A stretch of 64,000 bases of DNA from Cyanophora paradoxa (taxonomy: Eukaryota; Glaucocystophyceae; Cyanophorales; Cyanophoraceae). Made by a program: the position numbers and the translations under genes. Numbering within the stretch: position 1 is the stretch's first letter; every line of letters begins with the position of its first letter. The notes beneath the pieces are model-generated. The model made no database searches and had not been told where the DNA came from. It saw only the letters and a program-made list of their open reading frames with translations. Positions 23,273 to 35,600 of the stretch are shown in pieces. The stretch is from assembly GCA_004431415.1 (NCBI GenBank), contig QPMI01000519.1:269064-333063 (forward strand), in the 5' to 3' direction.

Positions 23273-23533
23273 GGCCCGGCTGTTCAACGGTTGATTGTGT
23301 TTGTCTAAATTTGAGGGCGCTTCGAATTCCTTCTCTCCCTCTCCCTCCTATTTTCCTCTTTAGATTTAGTTCTCTCCTTTCAACGGTTATCTGACCCCAC
23401 TCGCCCCCTGTTTCCCGCCGGCGCCGCCCTCCCCGCCCTTTCCGAGTCCTCTCTCGTCGACTTCTCCTTCGTCCTATCGTCGCTCGCGCATTTCGCAGAG
23501 CGGCGAGGCGCGGGAGGGATCGCGAGGAGGGGG

Positions 23534-26385
23534 GCCTAGAAGGGCCCGAAGCCGTCCCCCTCTGAGCCGTCGTCGTCGTCGTCGTCGGAGGCCGAGGCGG
23601 CCCGCACGGGCGGCCCCACGCCCCCCTCCGCGAACTCCACCAGCAGCCCGGGCCGCCCCTCCTGCAGCGTGAAACTGCACCCGTCCAGTGAGAAGGGCTG
23701 GAGATGGGAGAAGAGGAGAAAGGAGAGTACCGGAGGGACTCCTGCTCCGCTTCATCCAGAGCCGCCGCAGCCGCGCCGGCCACCCGCAGCCGCTGCCCGC
23801 CGCTTTCATTTCAGCGGCGCGAGAGCAATTGCAAAAGGGACCCGGCGGGACTAGAGCGCGAGCGCGCGCCTTCAGGGAGGGCATGGCGAGGATCGCGAAG
23901 GCGGCCTCTGGGAGGGGTACGGGGCTCGCGACGGCGAGCCGCTCGAGCCGGGGTACGTCCTGCAGGGACGGGCCCGGGGTATCAATGTGGGATCGGAGAC
24001 ACGGAGGGAGGAATGAAGGGGTACACAGGGGCGCGGCACCATCGCGAGGCGCTCGAGGATCGAGCAGGGGATTGGGGGGTGCTCGGGCGCACAGGCAAGC
24101 GTGACCCTGGGCGAGCCGGCGTGGGGGGTACAGGAGGAGCAGAACGGGGCGCGGATGCGGGGCGCTCACGTGCGGAGGGCGCCCCAGGCGGCGAGGGAGG
24201 TACCCGCCAGCGCCTCCAGGGCCCCCGGCGTCAGGTCCAGGTGCACAGCCTGGGAGCAGGGCGATCGGCGATGAGCAGAGAAGACAGGGACGAGAGCAGG
24301 CGTGCAAGGGACAAGAGAGCGGCGGGGCGGACCTGGAGGCTGCGGAGGGAGGGGAGGGTGGCGCAGAGGGCGCGCAGGGCCGCCTCCGAGGGCGCCGGCT
24401 GGCTCACCACCACCGCCTTCAGCGTCCCCGCCCCCTGCGACAGTGCGAGCGCAGCGCTCTGCGGCGCTCCTCCGGGGGTGGGGGTGCAGCAGCGCGGCGC
24501 ACGGCGGCGAGCGGGCCGACGTCCGTGTCCTCGCAGAGGTTCACGCTGGCCTGCGGGGGAGGGGGGTACAGCCGAGTCAGGGGGTACGGCGCTCCGGTGT
24601 CGGGCGCGGGGCGCGGGCCTGCTCGAGGCGGGGCATGGAGCGGAGGAACGAGACGCCCTCGAGGTCGCACGCGAACGCGAAGCCTGCGGGGGGTGGGGGG
24701 GTGGGTGGGGGGTGGGGGGGGGGGAGGGAGGGAAAGAGGTCAGCTAGGGGGTAGGGGAGCCGGAGGGGGGTACGGCACTCTTCAGGTTGACGAGCTGCGC
24801 GAAGGGCTCCAGGTGGAAGCTGCCCGCCGTCGGCGCGACTGGAGGGGCGTTAGGGGGGTATGGGGCCTCGGGGGGAGGGGTACGCGCCCTGGAGTTATCG
24901 ATGTGTGGGGAGGGGGGCAAGGACGGCGGGGTACGGGGTAAGGAGGCCTGTCGGGCGCGGGGAAAGGGGAACAAAACGGAGACTCGCCTGCTCGCCCGTC
25001 TCCGGCTGCCGGACCGGGTGAGTGAAGCGCAGTCCCCAGAGAAGTGGGGGGAGGACGGGGGTTACGGCACCTCGAAGAACTCGACGTCGAGCCTCTCGAG
25101 CGCCGTGAACTTCGAGAGGGACGCGATCGTTGCGATCTCCTCCTCCTGGGGGTACGGGGTTGACGGAAGCGGTACGGGGCTCGGGTGGGGTGCGCACGTC
25201 GCCGTCGTGGTAGACTGAGAACTGGAGGACGCGGAGGGTACAGGGGAGGCTAGTGGAGCGCTCCAGGGTCTGCTGCGTTGTCAGAGCCGGGGCGGAACGG
25301 GGGCGGTGGGGGTATGTGCGCGCCTGGAGCTGGGCGACGGTGAGTGGAAAGTGGACGAGTTCGAGGGTCTGGAGGGCGGGGGACAGGGACAGCAGGCCCA
25401 GGGAGGCCTGCGGGGGCATCGGAATGCCGGCCGGGGTACGCGGCAGGGAGAGGGGATGAGGCGGCGGGCCTGGAGGAGGGGGGAGCAGAAGGCCTCGGGG
25501 TAGTCCGTCAGCCTGGCAGGGGCAAGGGTTGGATTGGGCAGGGGATGGGGCTGGGGGAGGGTACGGACCGATCATAAGTCGTGCCGAGGTGGAGGTAGCG
25601 GAGCAGGGGGAAGTGGCGCAGGACGGGTACGGCGTCCAGGGGCATGCGGGAGGGCGGGGAATCCAAGGAGAGGTACAGGTGCTCGAGGGAGGGGCGGAAT
25701 GCGGCGTGCAGGCGCCGGAGGGCGTCGTAGCTCATCCCGCGCCGCCCGCAGCGGATGCGTACCCCCTGCACGGCCTGGCGCGTCCGGGGCGGGAGGGATG
25801 CGAGCCGCGAGACGGCTGCGTCGCTCGGGCGCGGCAGGGCGAGCCTGCGCGGCGGTCATCGCTTGAGTTCCAGCGCGCACAGCGTCCGGCGCACCGCTCC
25901 CAGAGCGGCGGCTCCATCGCGAGCGCGCGGAAGCGCTGCGAGACGTGCGAGAGGCGGAGCAGCGCCTCGGGGCGCACGAGCACGTCCTCCTCGCGCGCGC
26001 CCGCCTCCTCCGCCTCATCCTCAGCGTCGCTATCGCTGTCGCTGCTCTCGCCGCTCGCGCTGCTGCGGCTGCTGCTCGTGTCGCTCCCGGGCCGCTTCCG
26101 CCTCGCGCCGGGGACCGGCCGCGCTGCGTAGAAGAGGATGCGGCACACGAGCGGGTCCGGCAGCACATCAAACGGGCTCTCTCCGCCAGCGATCGCCTCC
26201 GCTACGCTACCCGGCGCAAGCTGCGGCGCGCTCGGGCCCTCCGCGTCGCCGGTCAGGAAGCGCCACACGCCCGTCTCTCGTTTGGGAAGTCCAATCGATA
26301 CTCCGCCTCGCACTCGAATAGTCTGCGGCTCCGCTTGGCCCCGAGCACGCGCGCGCCGCGCCCGGGCGCCGGGCGGGCCCGTCAT
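23534..26385 (-). CDS. F-box and leucine-rich-repeat protein
   Basis: Probable substrate receptor of an SCF ubiquitin ligase. The N-terminal F-box reads SPFDVLPDPLVCRILFYAA, then an acidic Ser/Asp/Glu insert, then LLRLSHVSQRFRALAMEPP and LWER. After a GTGCGCC intron, LRR-like segments follow: AFRPSLEHLYLSLDS, FPLLRYLHLGTTYD, SLSPALQTLELVHFPLT, LRVLQFSVYH, FTALERLDVEFFEV and LCATLPSLRSLQV. The C-terminus is acidic, with a run of six Asp before GSEGDGFGPF. Most introns have GTACCCC donors, visible on the plus strand as repeated GGGGTAC. The ATG at 26385 ([16 protein letters not shown]) is the nearest start to the F-box. An in-frame ATG at 26427 is possible. Target unknown. Confidence 0.82.
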
Positions 26386-26542
26386 GCCACGTATATACGG
26401 CACTGTGCTACGTACACCGGTACGCAACGACGCTGCAGCCGCGATGTGCCAGAGAGTGTACGTGTACCCCCACTCAAAGAAGCTCTGAAGCTGCTCTGAA
26501 TTCGAAGCTCAGAAGCTGAGAAGCTCAGAACTCGAACGCGCA

Positions 26543-27952
26543 ATGGCGTATAGGTGCTTTGCGGCGACGTTTTACCTCATACTCTTGACTGCTGACGCAC
26601 AACCCTACAGGACGAACGCAAAGTCGATGTAAGCACTACGCCCCTTCGCGTCCCGCCGCTCACTCAGCGACCATTTTTTGTCAGGGCGGGGCTTGTTGAC
26701 GGCCTCGTGCGGGAGGGCATCGTGAAAAGTAGGAAAGTCGAAGGCGTGCGCTTCCCGTCGCGGCGCCGATCCGGAACCCTCCGGCGCCCCTAATTAGCTT
26801 TTCACCCTCGAGCTCGCGCCTCGTGACGCTTGCGAATCGCGGCGCGCTGCGCAGACGTGCTGAGAAGGGTCGACCGCGGCGCATATGTCAAGCATCGCCA
26901 CGAAGCTTATGAGGACCGGCCATCGGGGATCGGGCACGACGTCACGATCAGCGCTCCGCGTGCGCCGTTTAGTTTTTTGGAAGCCTGGCGCTCCGATCGC
27001 CGGCGCCGGCGCCAGCCTCGCGCTCATGATGCGCGCCGGCGCCCAGACATGCACGCGTACGCTCTGGAAGCGCTGGAGGGACACCTTCGCCCCAACTCCC
27101 GCGCGCTCGACGTCGGCAGGTGCGCCTTCCTGCGGCGCCGTCCTCCGTTCTGCGCGCGCGCCCGTCGAGGTCCGAGACCTGCCGCTGCAGCGGATCCGGA
27201 TTCTTGACGGTCTGCATGGCGCTCATGGGGGCCGCCCGCGTAATCGGCATCGAGTGCGCCCCGCGATTCGCTGGTTTGACCCGATTTAATCCGCGATCTG
27301 ATCCCTTTCTCCAGGTGCATCCCCGAGCTGGTGAACTCTAGCACGGCCGCGGTGCGCAGGGACCACCCCGAGCTCCTCGACAAGGGCCGCATCCGCTTCG
27401 TCCACGGCAACGGGTACAACGGCTTCCCCGAGGAGGGGCCGTACGACGCCATCCACGTCGGTGCGCCCTCGTACCCCCCGGGCCTTCCTTCCCCCTTCCC
27501 TGAACGCCCGCGAAGGCGCGGCGGCGCACGACGGGCTCCCGGCGGCCCTCGTCGAGCAGCTCGCCCCAGGAGGCCGTATGATCATCCCAGTGGGCAGCTC
27601 CATCACGGGGCAGAGCCTCGTGCAGGTCCGCTGCCGTAGGGCGCAAGCAACATAGCTTCCGGGGTGCAGTCCCAGAGTGTGACCGGCCGCGCGGCGCCGG
27701 CGCCAGGTCGACAAGAGCCACGACGGCCGCATCACAGAGACCGATCTCATGGGCGTCATGTACGTTCCCCTCTACCCCCACCCCGAGCAGGTGGCGCCCG
27801 TACCCCCCTCCCCTCCCTCCCCTCCTGTCTTCTTAAATTCGACATCTTCTCTGCTTCGAATTCTGCGCGACAGCGCGCACTGACGTCGACGTCGCAAGGT
27901 GCCGTCGGAGAAGACGCGCAAGCCTACCGGTGGGAAGCTCTCCGAGTACTGA
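26543..27952 (+). CDS. PCMT: protein-L-isoaspartate O-methyltransferase
   Basis: Repairs damaged proteins by S-adenosylmethionine-dependent methylation of L-isoaspartyl residues. Splicing of short exons gives MAYRTNAKSMAGLVDGLVRE, then GAYVKHRHEAYEDRPSGIGH, TISAPHMHAYALEAL, the SAM motif LDVGSGSGFLTVCMALMG, IGIECIPELV, FVHGNGYNGFPEEGPYDAIH, and GGRMIIPVGSSITGQSLVQV. It ends KTRKPTGGKLSEY at TGA 27950-27952. All family blocks are present and the length of about 230 residues is normal. Introns use GTGCGCC donors, e.g. just after ISAP. The intron that ends in the unusual CGCGAAG within the HVGAAAHDGL block is the least certain join. Confidence 0.94.
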
Positions 27953-29616
27953 GGCCCGGCCTTGAGCTTGCAATTGTACAGACGCCCCCCCTGCCCATGG
28001 CCACTGCCAGCACATGTACAGTCGATTGATATATCGCCGCTCCAATTTTGCACTCGATTCCGATCGAAAGTTCTCCAATTTCGCATTCGATTTCGAATTA
28101 GCAATATCTCGCTCGCGAACGTGTATTCGTATTTTCGATCGTATACGTAATATTAATATATATACTATCTCGCCCTATAGTTTCTTCTAAATGTTTCAAT
28201 GTAGGAAGGCCCGCGCGCGCCGGCGCCGCGCCTAGGCCTGGCGCCGGCCGGCCGCCGGCCGAGCTCGAGCTCGCGATCGGAGAGTCGAGCTCGAGGGCCG
28301 GGCGCGCGCGCGCGCGCGGCGCGGGGGCGCCGCGCCGGCCGCGCGCGCGGCCGGCGCCGCGGCCGGTGCTGCAAGCCTGCAACTGGGCTGCCGGGTCGCA
28401 ATTGCAATTGCAAGTTCCTCGCAACCCGCGGGCCGCGGCCGCGCACAGCACCGGTCAAATTGGCGGCGCCAGCCGACGCCTGCACGTACCCCCAAATAAA
28501 CACATGGGTACCGTAGTACACTTGGGAACCAGCTGCTTGGCCCGCATGCTGAGCCAACGCCCGGCCGGCGCCGGCGCCGCGCGCCGGCCCCGCGCGCGGT
28601 TGCGCCGGGCCCCGAATTGCGAATTCGAAATTTAATTTTAACGGCTTGTTAATTTACAGAATTAAAAATGTTCATGGAAAGTGCTGCAATTTTAATTATA
28701 TATTCCGAGCATACGTAATACGTAATGTTCAGCGACTGGGGTACATATTTGATTTCGTTCACGAGCACTTGCGCGCGCCGACGCCGGCGGCGCCGAGTCG
28801 GTTATATATCATAGTACATGCATATGTATATATTATTATTAACTATTACATATATGTGTTTTTCACTTCGGCTTATATAGACTCGTAGCTACTAGGCTAT
28901 AGGTTAACGTTGCAAATTGGCAATTGCAATCGCAAATTAATTGCAGTACCATCCCGGAGGCCACGCGTGCACGGCCCCGGGAGCCTCGATCGGGAGTCGG
29001 GAAGCCGCCGGAGGCGCGCGCTCCTACCTGCATGGTGCGCATGCTAGGCTGGTAGCGCAGTGCGCATACGCGTACGAGTGTTGACGTCGCTGCTCAGCGG
29101 CTGGGCGTTCCGAAGTTCGACGCGTAGACTCATCGATATCGCCAACCCGGCATCAATTCGCCGACGCAGCAGCAGCGCAGGCTTTCAGCTCGTCGTGCGA
29201 TTGCGCCCGGCGCGGCCTTGCAATTGGCGAGCAGCAGCTGTCTTGAGTTTCGGGGGACGCCCTGGAGGTCCGGATCTGGGATGGCGCGGCTTGCCCATCG
29301 TCCTTAGGGTGCGATCATTCCCAGTCAAGCATCAGCCGCAGTGCACCCGGCCCCTCGCCCGCAGTGCCCCGCGCCAGCCGCATGCGCAGGGCCCCGGGCC
29401 CCGCGGCCGCCACTTGGACGCATGCGCAAACATTGATCGGCATACGGCCGCGGGAGGCGATGCATTAGCTTCTAGCCCTGTCTAGATCTTTGAAGGGGAG
29501 AAACAGCTCTAGACTCTGAGAGATTGACAGCGGCGAGCTGACTGCCGCACCCCGAATGCGCAGGTGCTCTTGACTGCAACTGCGGAGGCCTAGGTGAGCT
29601 GGACCGGGCCGCGGTG
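27953..29616. other. intergenic region with AT-rich and GC-palindromic segments
   Basis: Two AT-rich patches (about 28030-28200 and 28620-28950) flank an extremely GC-rich block at 28205-28610. That block is built from GGCGCC, GCCGGC and GCGCGC words. No convincing exon was seen until the large receptor gene begins. Confidence 0.6.
28205..28615. repeat. GC-rich palindromic block
   Basis: Dense in self-complementary words (GCGCCGGCGC, GGCCGCGGCC, GCGCGCGCGCGCGC, GAGCTCGAGCTC) and bounded by AT-rich DNA on both sides. It could form hairpins or Z-DNA-like structure. No coding content is recognised. Confidence 0.55.
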
Positions 29617-32600
29617 ATGGCAGCGGAGCAGCGAGCCAGCTCTTTTCGTCGCGCCTCGAGCTCGCCGGTGGCGAGCCTTACGCGTCGGCTTTCGCTCGGC
29701 CGCTCCGCGCCGCCCGAAGATGGGCCAGAGCGACGTGTTTCCTACATTTACACGCCGACACCCGAGCCCGCGGCGCCAGCCCCGGCGCCGGCTCGGCTGC
29801 AGGCTCTGAGTGGCCCGCCGGCGGCCGCACTCGAGTCGGATTCGATCAGGCGACGCGCCAGCATTGCGAGCGCGAGCCTGAGCAACCGCCCCGGCGCCCT
29901 CAGCACGGGCTTCGCGTCCGCCTTCGGCCCTGCCGCAGCGATGGCCAACGGTCCGACTGGCGGGAAGGCGTGGCCGCCGCAGCACGTGACAGCGTTTGAC
30001 CTTGGGGACCCCGACGGAGGCACAGCCGAGGCCCCCGCGTACGGCGCCGAGGGCCATGACGACGCCGAGAGCGTTTCCGTGCCGGAGCCGCTCGCCAAGT
30101 TCGCGTCGCGTGCCGGTGCCGGCTGGTCCTGGCCAAGGTGACCCCTTGCGAGATTCAGGCCTCCCGGGGTCCGGTCCTATGCCTGGGCTGACGTCGACCC
30201 CCGCCCCGCCCCCTCAGGCCTCCCAGCGGCAGGGAAAGGCGCCCCGGTCCGCCTCCCCGGGCGGACCCCGCAGACTATATATATATATTCGAGCTCCTCA
30301 CACTGCGCGCGCGCGCGACGCAGAGTCCTCGATAGCGCTGGATGCCGGGGTCGTCACCGACTCGCCACCCGACGTTGGCATACCGGGATCGCCCCCCGGA
30401 CCCGACGTTTTGACATTCCGCAACTTCACGCCGGCGCTGAACGCCCCCGCGCGGGCCTCGCGGGACGGCCGCGATCGCAACCGGGACCCAGCGTCGGGGC
30501 CGGCGCGGCGCGCCTCGACCTCGCGCTCGGGGTCGGGGTCGCGCCGGAGGAAGGGGCGGGCGGGGCGGCGCTCGCTGCGGGACGGCCTGCGCCAGTGGTG
30601 GGCCGACGTGCCCCTCAAGCGCAAGCAGCTCTCCGTCGTCCTCTTCCTCCAGGCCCGCCCCGCCGCCCCCGCCGCCCCCGCCCCCCGCGAGCTCCCCCGC
30701 CCCCGCCCCTGAGCCCCAGGCCCGCAGGCGCTCGCGTTCTGCGCGATGGTCGCCGTCTTCGCGGCGGTCTTCACGACGGCGCACACCTCGCAGCTCGTCG
30801 AGCAGGCGCGCAGCGAGATCCTCATGAACGACATGGTCTACGGTGCGGCCGCGCCACCGGCGTCGCGGCCCCGCTCGCAGCGCGCCGGCTTGCACCCCCT
30901 TGGCCTCCCCGCTCGGCCCCTCACCGCGGTCGCGCAGACATCAAAGTGAACCAGATGGGTTTCGGCTACGCCGGTGCGCCCCGCGCCGCCTCTCCGGCCC
31001 CCGCAAACACCCGTGTCGAATGCTGATCAAATACCGCTCTGCCTGTTGCCCCTCCGGACCGCAGGGCAAGCGGAAAACGCGGATATTGTTGAGGCGGCGC
31101 GGCGGGGCCCCGCAGACGAGAGCGCGGCGGCAGCAGAGGCGCGGGCGCGGGCGAAAGCAGCGCTGGTGAACGAGATCGTCCGGCGCGAGATCGAGTGCGT
31201 CGCCTCTCGCGTTTAAATATGCAGCGCGCGATATTTGCGAGAGGCGCTATGGTTTCATCAAATAACTAGGTTTGAATTTCGAGCTGGTCTGATCGTGGCA
31301 CGCCGCCCGTGGCGCCGCGCAGCGTGTCGAGTCTGGTGACGGCCGACGCGAAGGCGCCCGTCGTCATCGTGAGCAGCTTCCGGGACAGGCGCGGCGAGGC
31401 CCTCGGGCCGCGGCTCGCCGCCCTCGTCGCGCGCGCCATCCAGCACAACAAACAGGCGCGGCCCGGCCGACATTCGCAACTCTGCTGCGCTCTCGTCGCG
31501 AGCCTCGGGGGCGCGCGTGCGCAGGTGCGGGTGACGGCGCTGGTCTCGAAGGAGGAGCTGGCGGCCGAGGGGGCGCCCATCTCCGAGCGCTGCCCGCCCC
31601 ACGCCCTCGTCCGGCCCGTCCACCCTCTAAATTCCTCCCCGCCGAATAAATTCCGACGCCCGCCGCGCCGCGCAGGATCATCGTTACGCCGGCAAGCAGC
31701 AGCCCGCGCCCGAAGGCGCGCGCCGCTCGGACATTGACGACGGCACGCGCGCGCGCGCATGCGCAGGTCTACGCGAGCGGGGACAAGTTCAAGCCCGTCG
31801 GCGTCCTCGTCGCCGCCGACGTCGTGCGCCCCGCCGTCGACGGAACTCGCTCGAAGTGCGCGCCGCGCCGCGCCGGGTCCGAGCGGCTGCGCAGGTGAAC
31901 GGCAAGGGCGCCATTGTGCAGACCGCGATGGCCGCATTCAAGTCGGGCCACGTCGCCAGTGCGCCCGCAGCGCTTCCTGCGCTCGAGCTCCCGCGCTCTA
32001 GGTCTTTGGCGCGCGCCTCAATTTTGCGGCAGTCTATCAGCTGCGGACGCCCGGCTGCCCTCTCAACGACTACAGCTGCTACAGCCTCACCGTCGCCATG
32101 GGAGGTGCGGCCGCGCCGTCGGCGATGGTCCCAGCGGCGTGCACGTGCACGTACACCACGCGATCGCGAGCAGCGTCGCGTGGAGCGCGTGGGCGGTGCT
32201 GACGGCGCGGCCCTCGTCCCCGCAGAGGGCGACTCGGTCTTCCAGAGCAGCTCCCCGATCGAGGAGGCGGCGAAGGGCGTCCTCGTCGCCGCCGCCCGCG
32301 CCCCCGTCGCCAGCAGCAAGTCGGCCGCTTTCTACGTGCGCAGCCGCGCCGCTCTCACGCACCGGTTGTTGGCGTCGACGCCTCACGCTGCGAGGAACGG
32401 GCGGGGCGCAGGAGGGGAGCAGCGTGGGGGCGACGGTGACGGGGGAGATCACGGCGCGGGGCCAGGACTACACGGTGGCCGCCAGCTGCATCCTCGACGA
32501 GGGCGACAACGTCGTCGCCTTCCAGGCGCGCACACATCCCGCAGCTGCAGTCGACGGCGCCTCTGACCGCCGGCGGCGGCGGCGGGGCGCAGGTGCGGGG

Positions 32601-35600
32601 GATGTCGCAGGCGCGGGGCCACGAGTTCCTGCGCAACGGCATCGTCGTGTGCGCCGCGACGGGCGTCGCCCTCTTCGCCCTCTCCGCGGCCCTCGCGCTC
32701 TGGCTCGGGGGCACCATCCTGGAGCCCCTGCGCGCCCTCTACGAGGCCGTCGAGGACTTCTGGAACGGTGACTCCGAGCCCCCGCCCCCGCTCCTCGAAT
32801 TCGACCGCACGTATAGACGCGCTTCCTGCCGGCCTCGCTGCGGTCCGCTGATCGTCGGCGCCGGGGCCGTCGGGGCGGGGGCAGACGAGTCGTCGATCTC
32901 ATCGCGGCAGACGATGGGGCGGGCGTTCAGCCTGCGGGCGCAGGGGCGGGACGAGATCGGGCGCCTCACGGGCGCCTTCGGGCGCATGGCCTCCCGCATC
33001 AGCGAGGCCCGCCCCGCCCCGCCCGACCCGAGCCGCCGCCTCCGCCTCCCCGCGCTGGCTGACCGTCGCGCCATCGCTGCCCGCCCCGCGACACGCGCAG
33101 GCGTACTCGCGGATGCACGAGTCGCGGGTGAAGGCGGCCAACGAAGAGTACCGCACGCGCCTCATCATCGAGACCTCCAACGACGGTGCGCCGCGCGCCG
33201 CGCCCCCTTCACATTTCCTCCTTTGGCTCCAGCCTTTGCCGCGTCGCTCGGCCCCGCGAGCCCTGCCGACTCGCTTCCCTATCGCAGCCGTCTTCGTGAT
33301 CGGGACGGACTGCGTGGTGCGCTGCCCGCCCTCCCCCGCGCCCCGCTCGCCCCCCGCCCGCCCCCCTCGAGCCGAGCCAAACGCGCCCGTGCGCGGCGGC
33401 AGGTGATCTCCTGCAACCACAGCGCCGTCCAAATGTTCGGGTACACCTCCGACGAGGTGCACGCCCCCCGTCCGACTCGCTCGGCCAGCGCGCCCCGCTC
33501 TGAGCAGCGGGGCCCCCAGCTCGTCGGCCAGAACGTGAACAAGATCATGCCCCCGGAGATCGCCGCCCAGCACGACTCCTACGTCAAGAAGTGAGTCTCG
33601 GGCCTTTGATTTCATAGCTGTACTGTAACATCGACATTAGCTATCTATCGCGCTGACTGGCCGGATCTCGCGCGCGCGCGCGCAGGCGGGTGACGAGCGG
33701 GCGGACGCTGCAGTCGCGGTTCGCGATCGTGCAGGGGCAGCGGCGCACGGGCGAGGTCTTCCCCCTCGAGCTCTCCATCAGGTGGGCCCCGCAAGGGGGC
33801 ACGGGCGCGCCCCCGGCCCCCGCTCGAGCCGCCCTCACGCGCCCCGCAGCGAGATGAAGATCGGGGACGAGCACCTCTTCGTCGGCATGCTCCGCGGTCC
33901 GCGCGCCCTCCCCCGCCCCTGCCCCGCCCCGCCCCGCCCCGCCCCGCCGCTGTTTTAGCCCGCAGCTCGCTCGTCGCACTCCTCTGGCGTCCGATTCTTC
34001 CGCCCGAGCATCGCGAGCGACGTCTGACCTCGCGCCCCCCCGGCAGACATCACGGAGCGGAAGGAGATGGAGCGGCAGCTCGAGCGGGAGCGCCAGCGCG
34101 CCGAGAACCTCCTCAAGAACATGCTGCCCCCCTCGGTGAGCGAGCGCCGGCGCCGACCTCTTCACCGCGGGCGCTCGCCGCGCTGACGGGCCGCCCCGGG
34201 CAGATCGCGGAGCGGCTGAAGGACATGGCGGAGAGGGAGGCGGCCAAGGCGATGCGCTCCCGCCGCCAGTCCAAGGCCTACGGGCCGGGCTCCCCCATGT
34301 GCGCCTCCTCCTCGCCGCCTCTCGTCCCGGGTTGGGGTGGGGGGAGGCTGCCCGTGCTGACCGGCGCGCGCGTGGGGCGGCAGCGTCGGGAACGCGGCGC
34401 TCAACTCGGACGACGAGCTGGAGCCCCTCCCGGGCGCCCCGGGGCCCTCCTCCCGCCCGGGCCTCCACCGGGGCAGCCTGGACTCGAGCTCGAGCGGGCT
34501 GGGGCCGCGGGGCAGCCTGCGGAACATCGACCGGCAGCTGCTGGAGGGCGCCCTCACCATCGCCGACCGCTGCGACAATGTACCCGTCCTCTTCGCCGAC
34601 ATCGTGCGGGCCGCCTTCCCTTTCCAACCCTGCTCGAGGCCCGCCGGCCGCCCCCCGCTGAGGGGCCGGGCGCGCCTCCAGGTGAACTTCACGCCCCTCG
34701 CGAGCTCGATGGCCCCGGAGCGCCTCGTCCAGCTCCTCAACAGTGCGCGCGCCCCTGGCTACAGGCGCCTCCCCCGGCGCGGCCCGCTGAGGGGCCGGCC
34801 CCGCCCAGCTATCTTCATGGAGTTCGACGGCCTGGTGGAGCGGTTCGGCCTGGAGAAGATCAAGACGATAGGAGGTGCGGGGGCGAGGGCGGGAGGGGCC
34901 CCGCCGCCGCCGCCGCCGCGCCTCGCCCCGACGCGGCGCTCACCGCGGGGCGCCCCCGCGGCAGACGCGGTGATGATCGCCGGGGGCGTGCCCCCGGAGC
35001 TCCCGGGGGCCTTCCAGGCGCCCGAGAGCCGCAACAGCTCGGGGTCGGCGCGGCGCATGAACCGCGCGCGCCTCGCCTCCGGCGAGAGCGACCTCATCGA
35101 CGCGCGCGCCGAGCCGCCCATCGTCCGCATGGCGGTGCCCCCTCTCTGTCCTTCCCTCCCTTGCCTCTCGGCCGAGCGCGCGCGCCGCGCAGCGCCTGGC
35201 GATCGCGATGCAGGAGTCGATCGCGCGGTTCAAGGGCGCCGACGGGCAGTCCTTCCGCATCCGCATCGGCATGCACGTCGGCACCGTCATCGCCGGCGTC
35301 ATCGGCAAGCGCAAGATCATGTACGACCTCTGGTGCGCGGCGCCGTCCCCCCGTACCCCCATCCCCTTCCGCCCCCCGGCGCTGCCCGGGTCTCATCGGC
35401 CGTCTTCGTAGGGGGGACACCGTCAACATAGCGTCGAGGTCCGGACCGGCCCCACGGCGCGTCCCTCGGCGCGCGGGGCGGGCACTGATGGGCGGGCGGG
35501 CCGGGGGTGCAGGATGGAGTCCTCGGGCGAGCCGGGCCGGACGCAGGTCTCCGAGGAGTGCTTCGCCATCCTCAAGGGCAAGTTCGCGTTCGAGGTGCGC

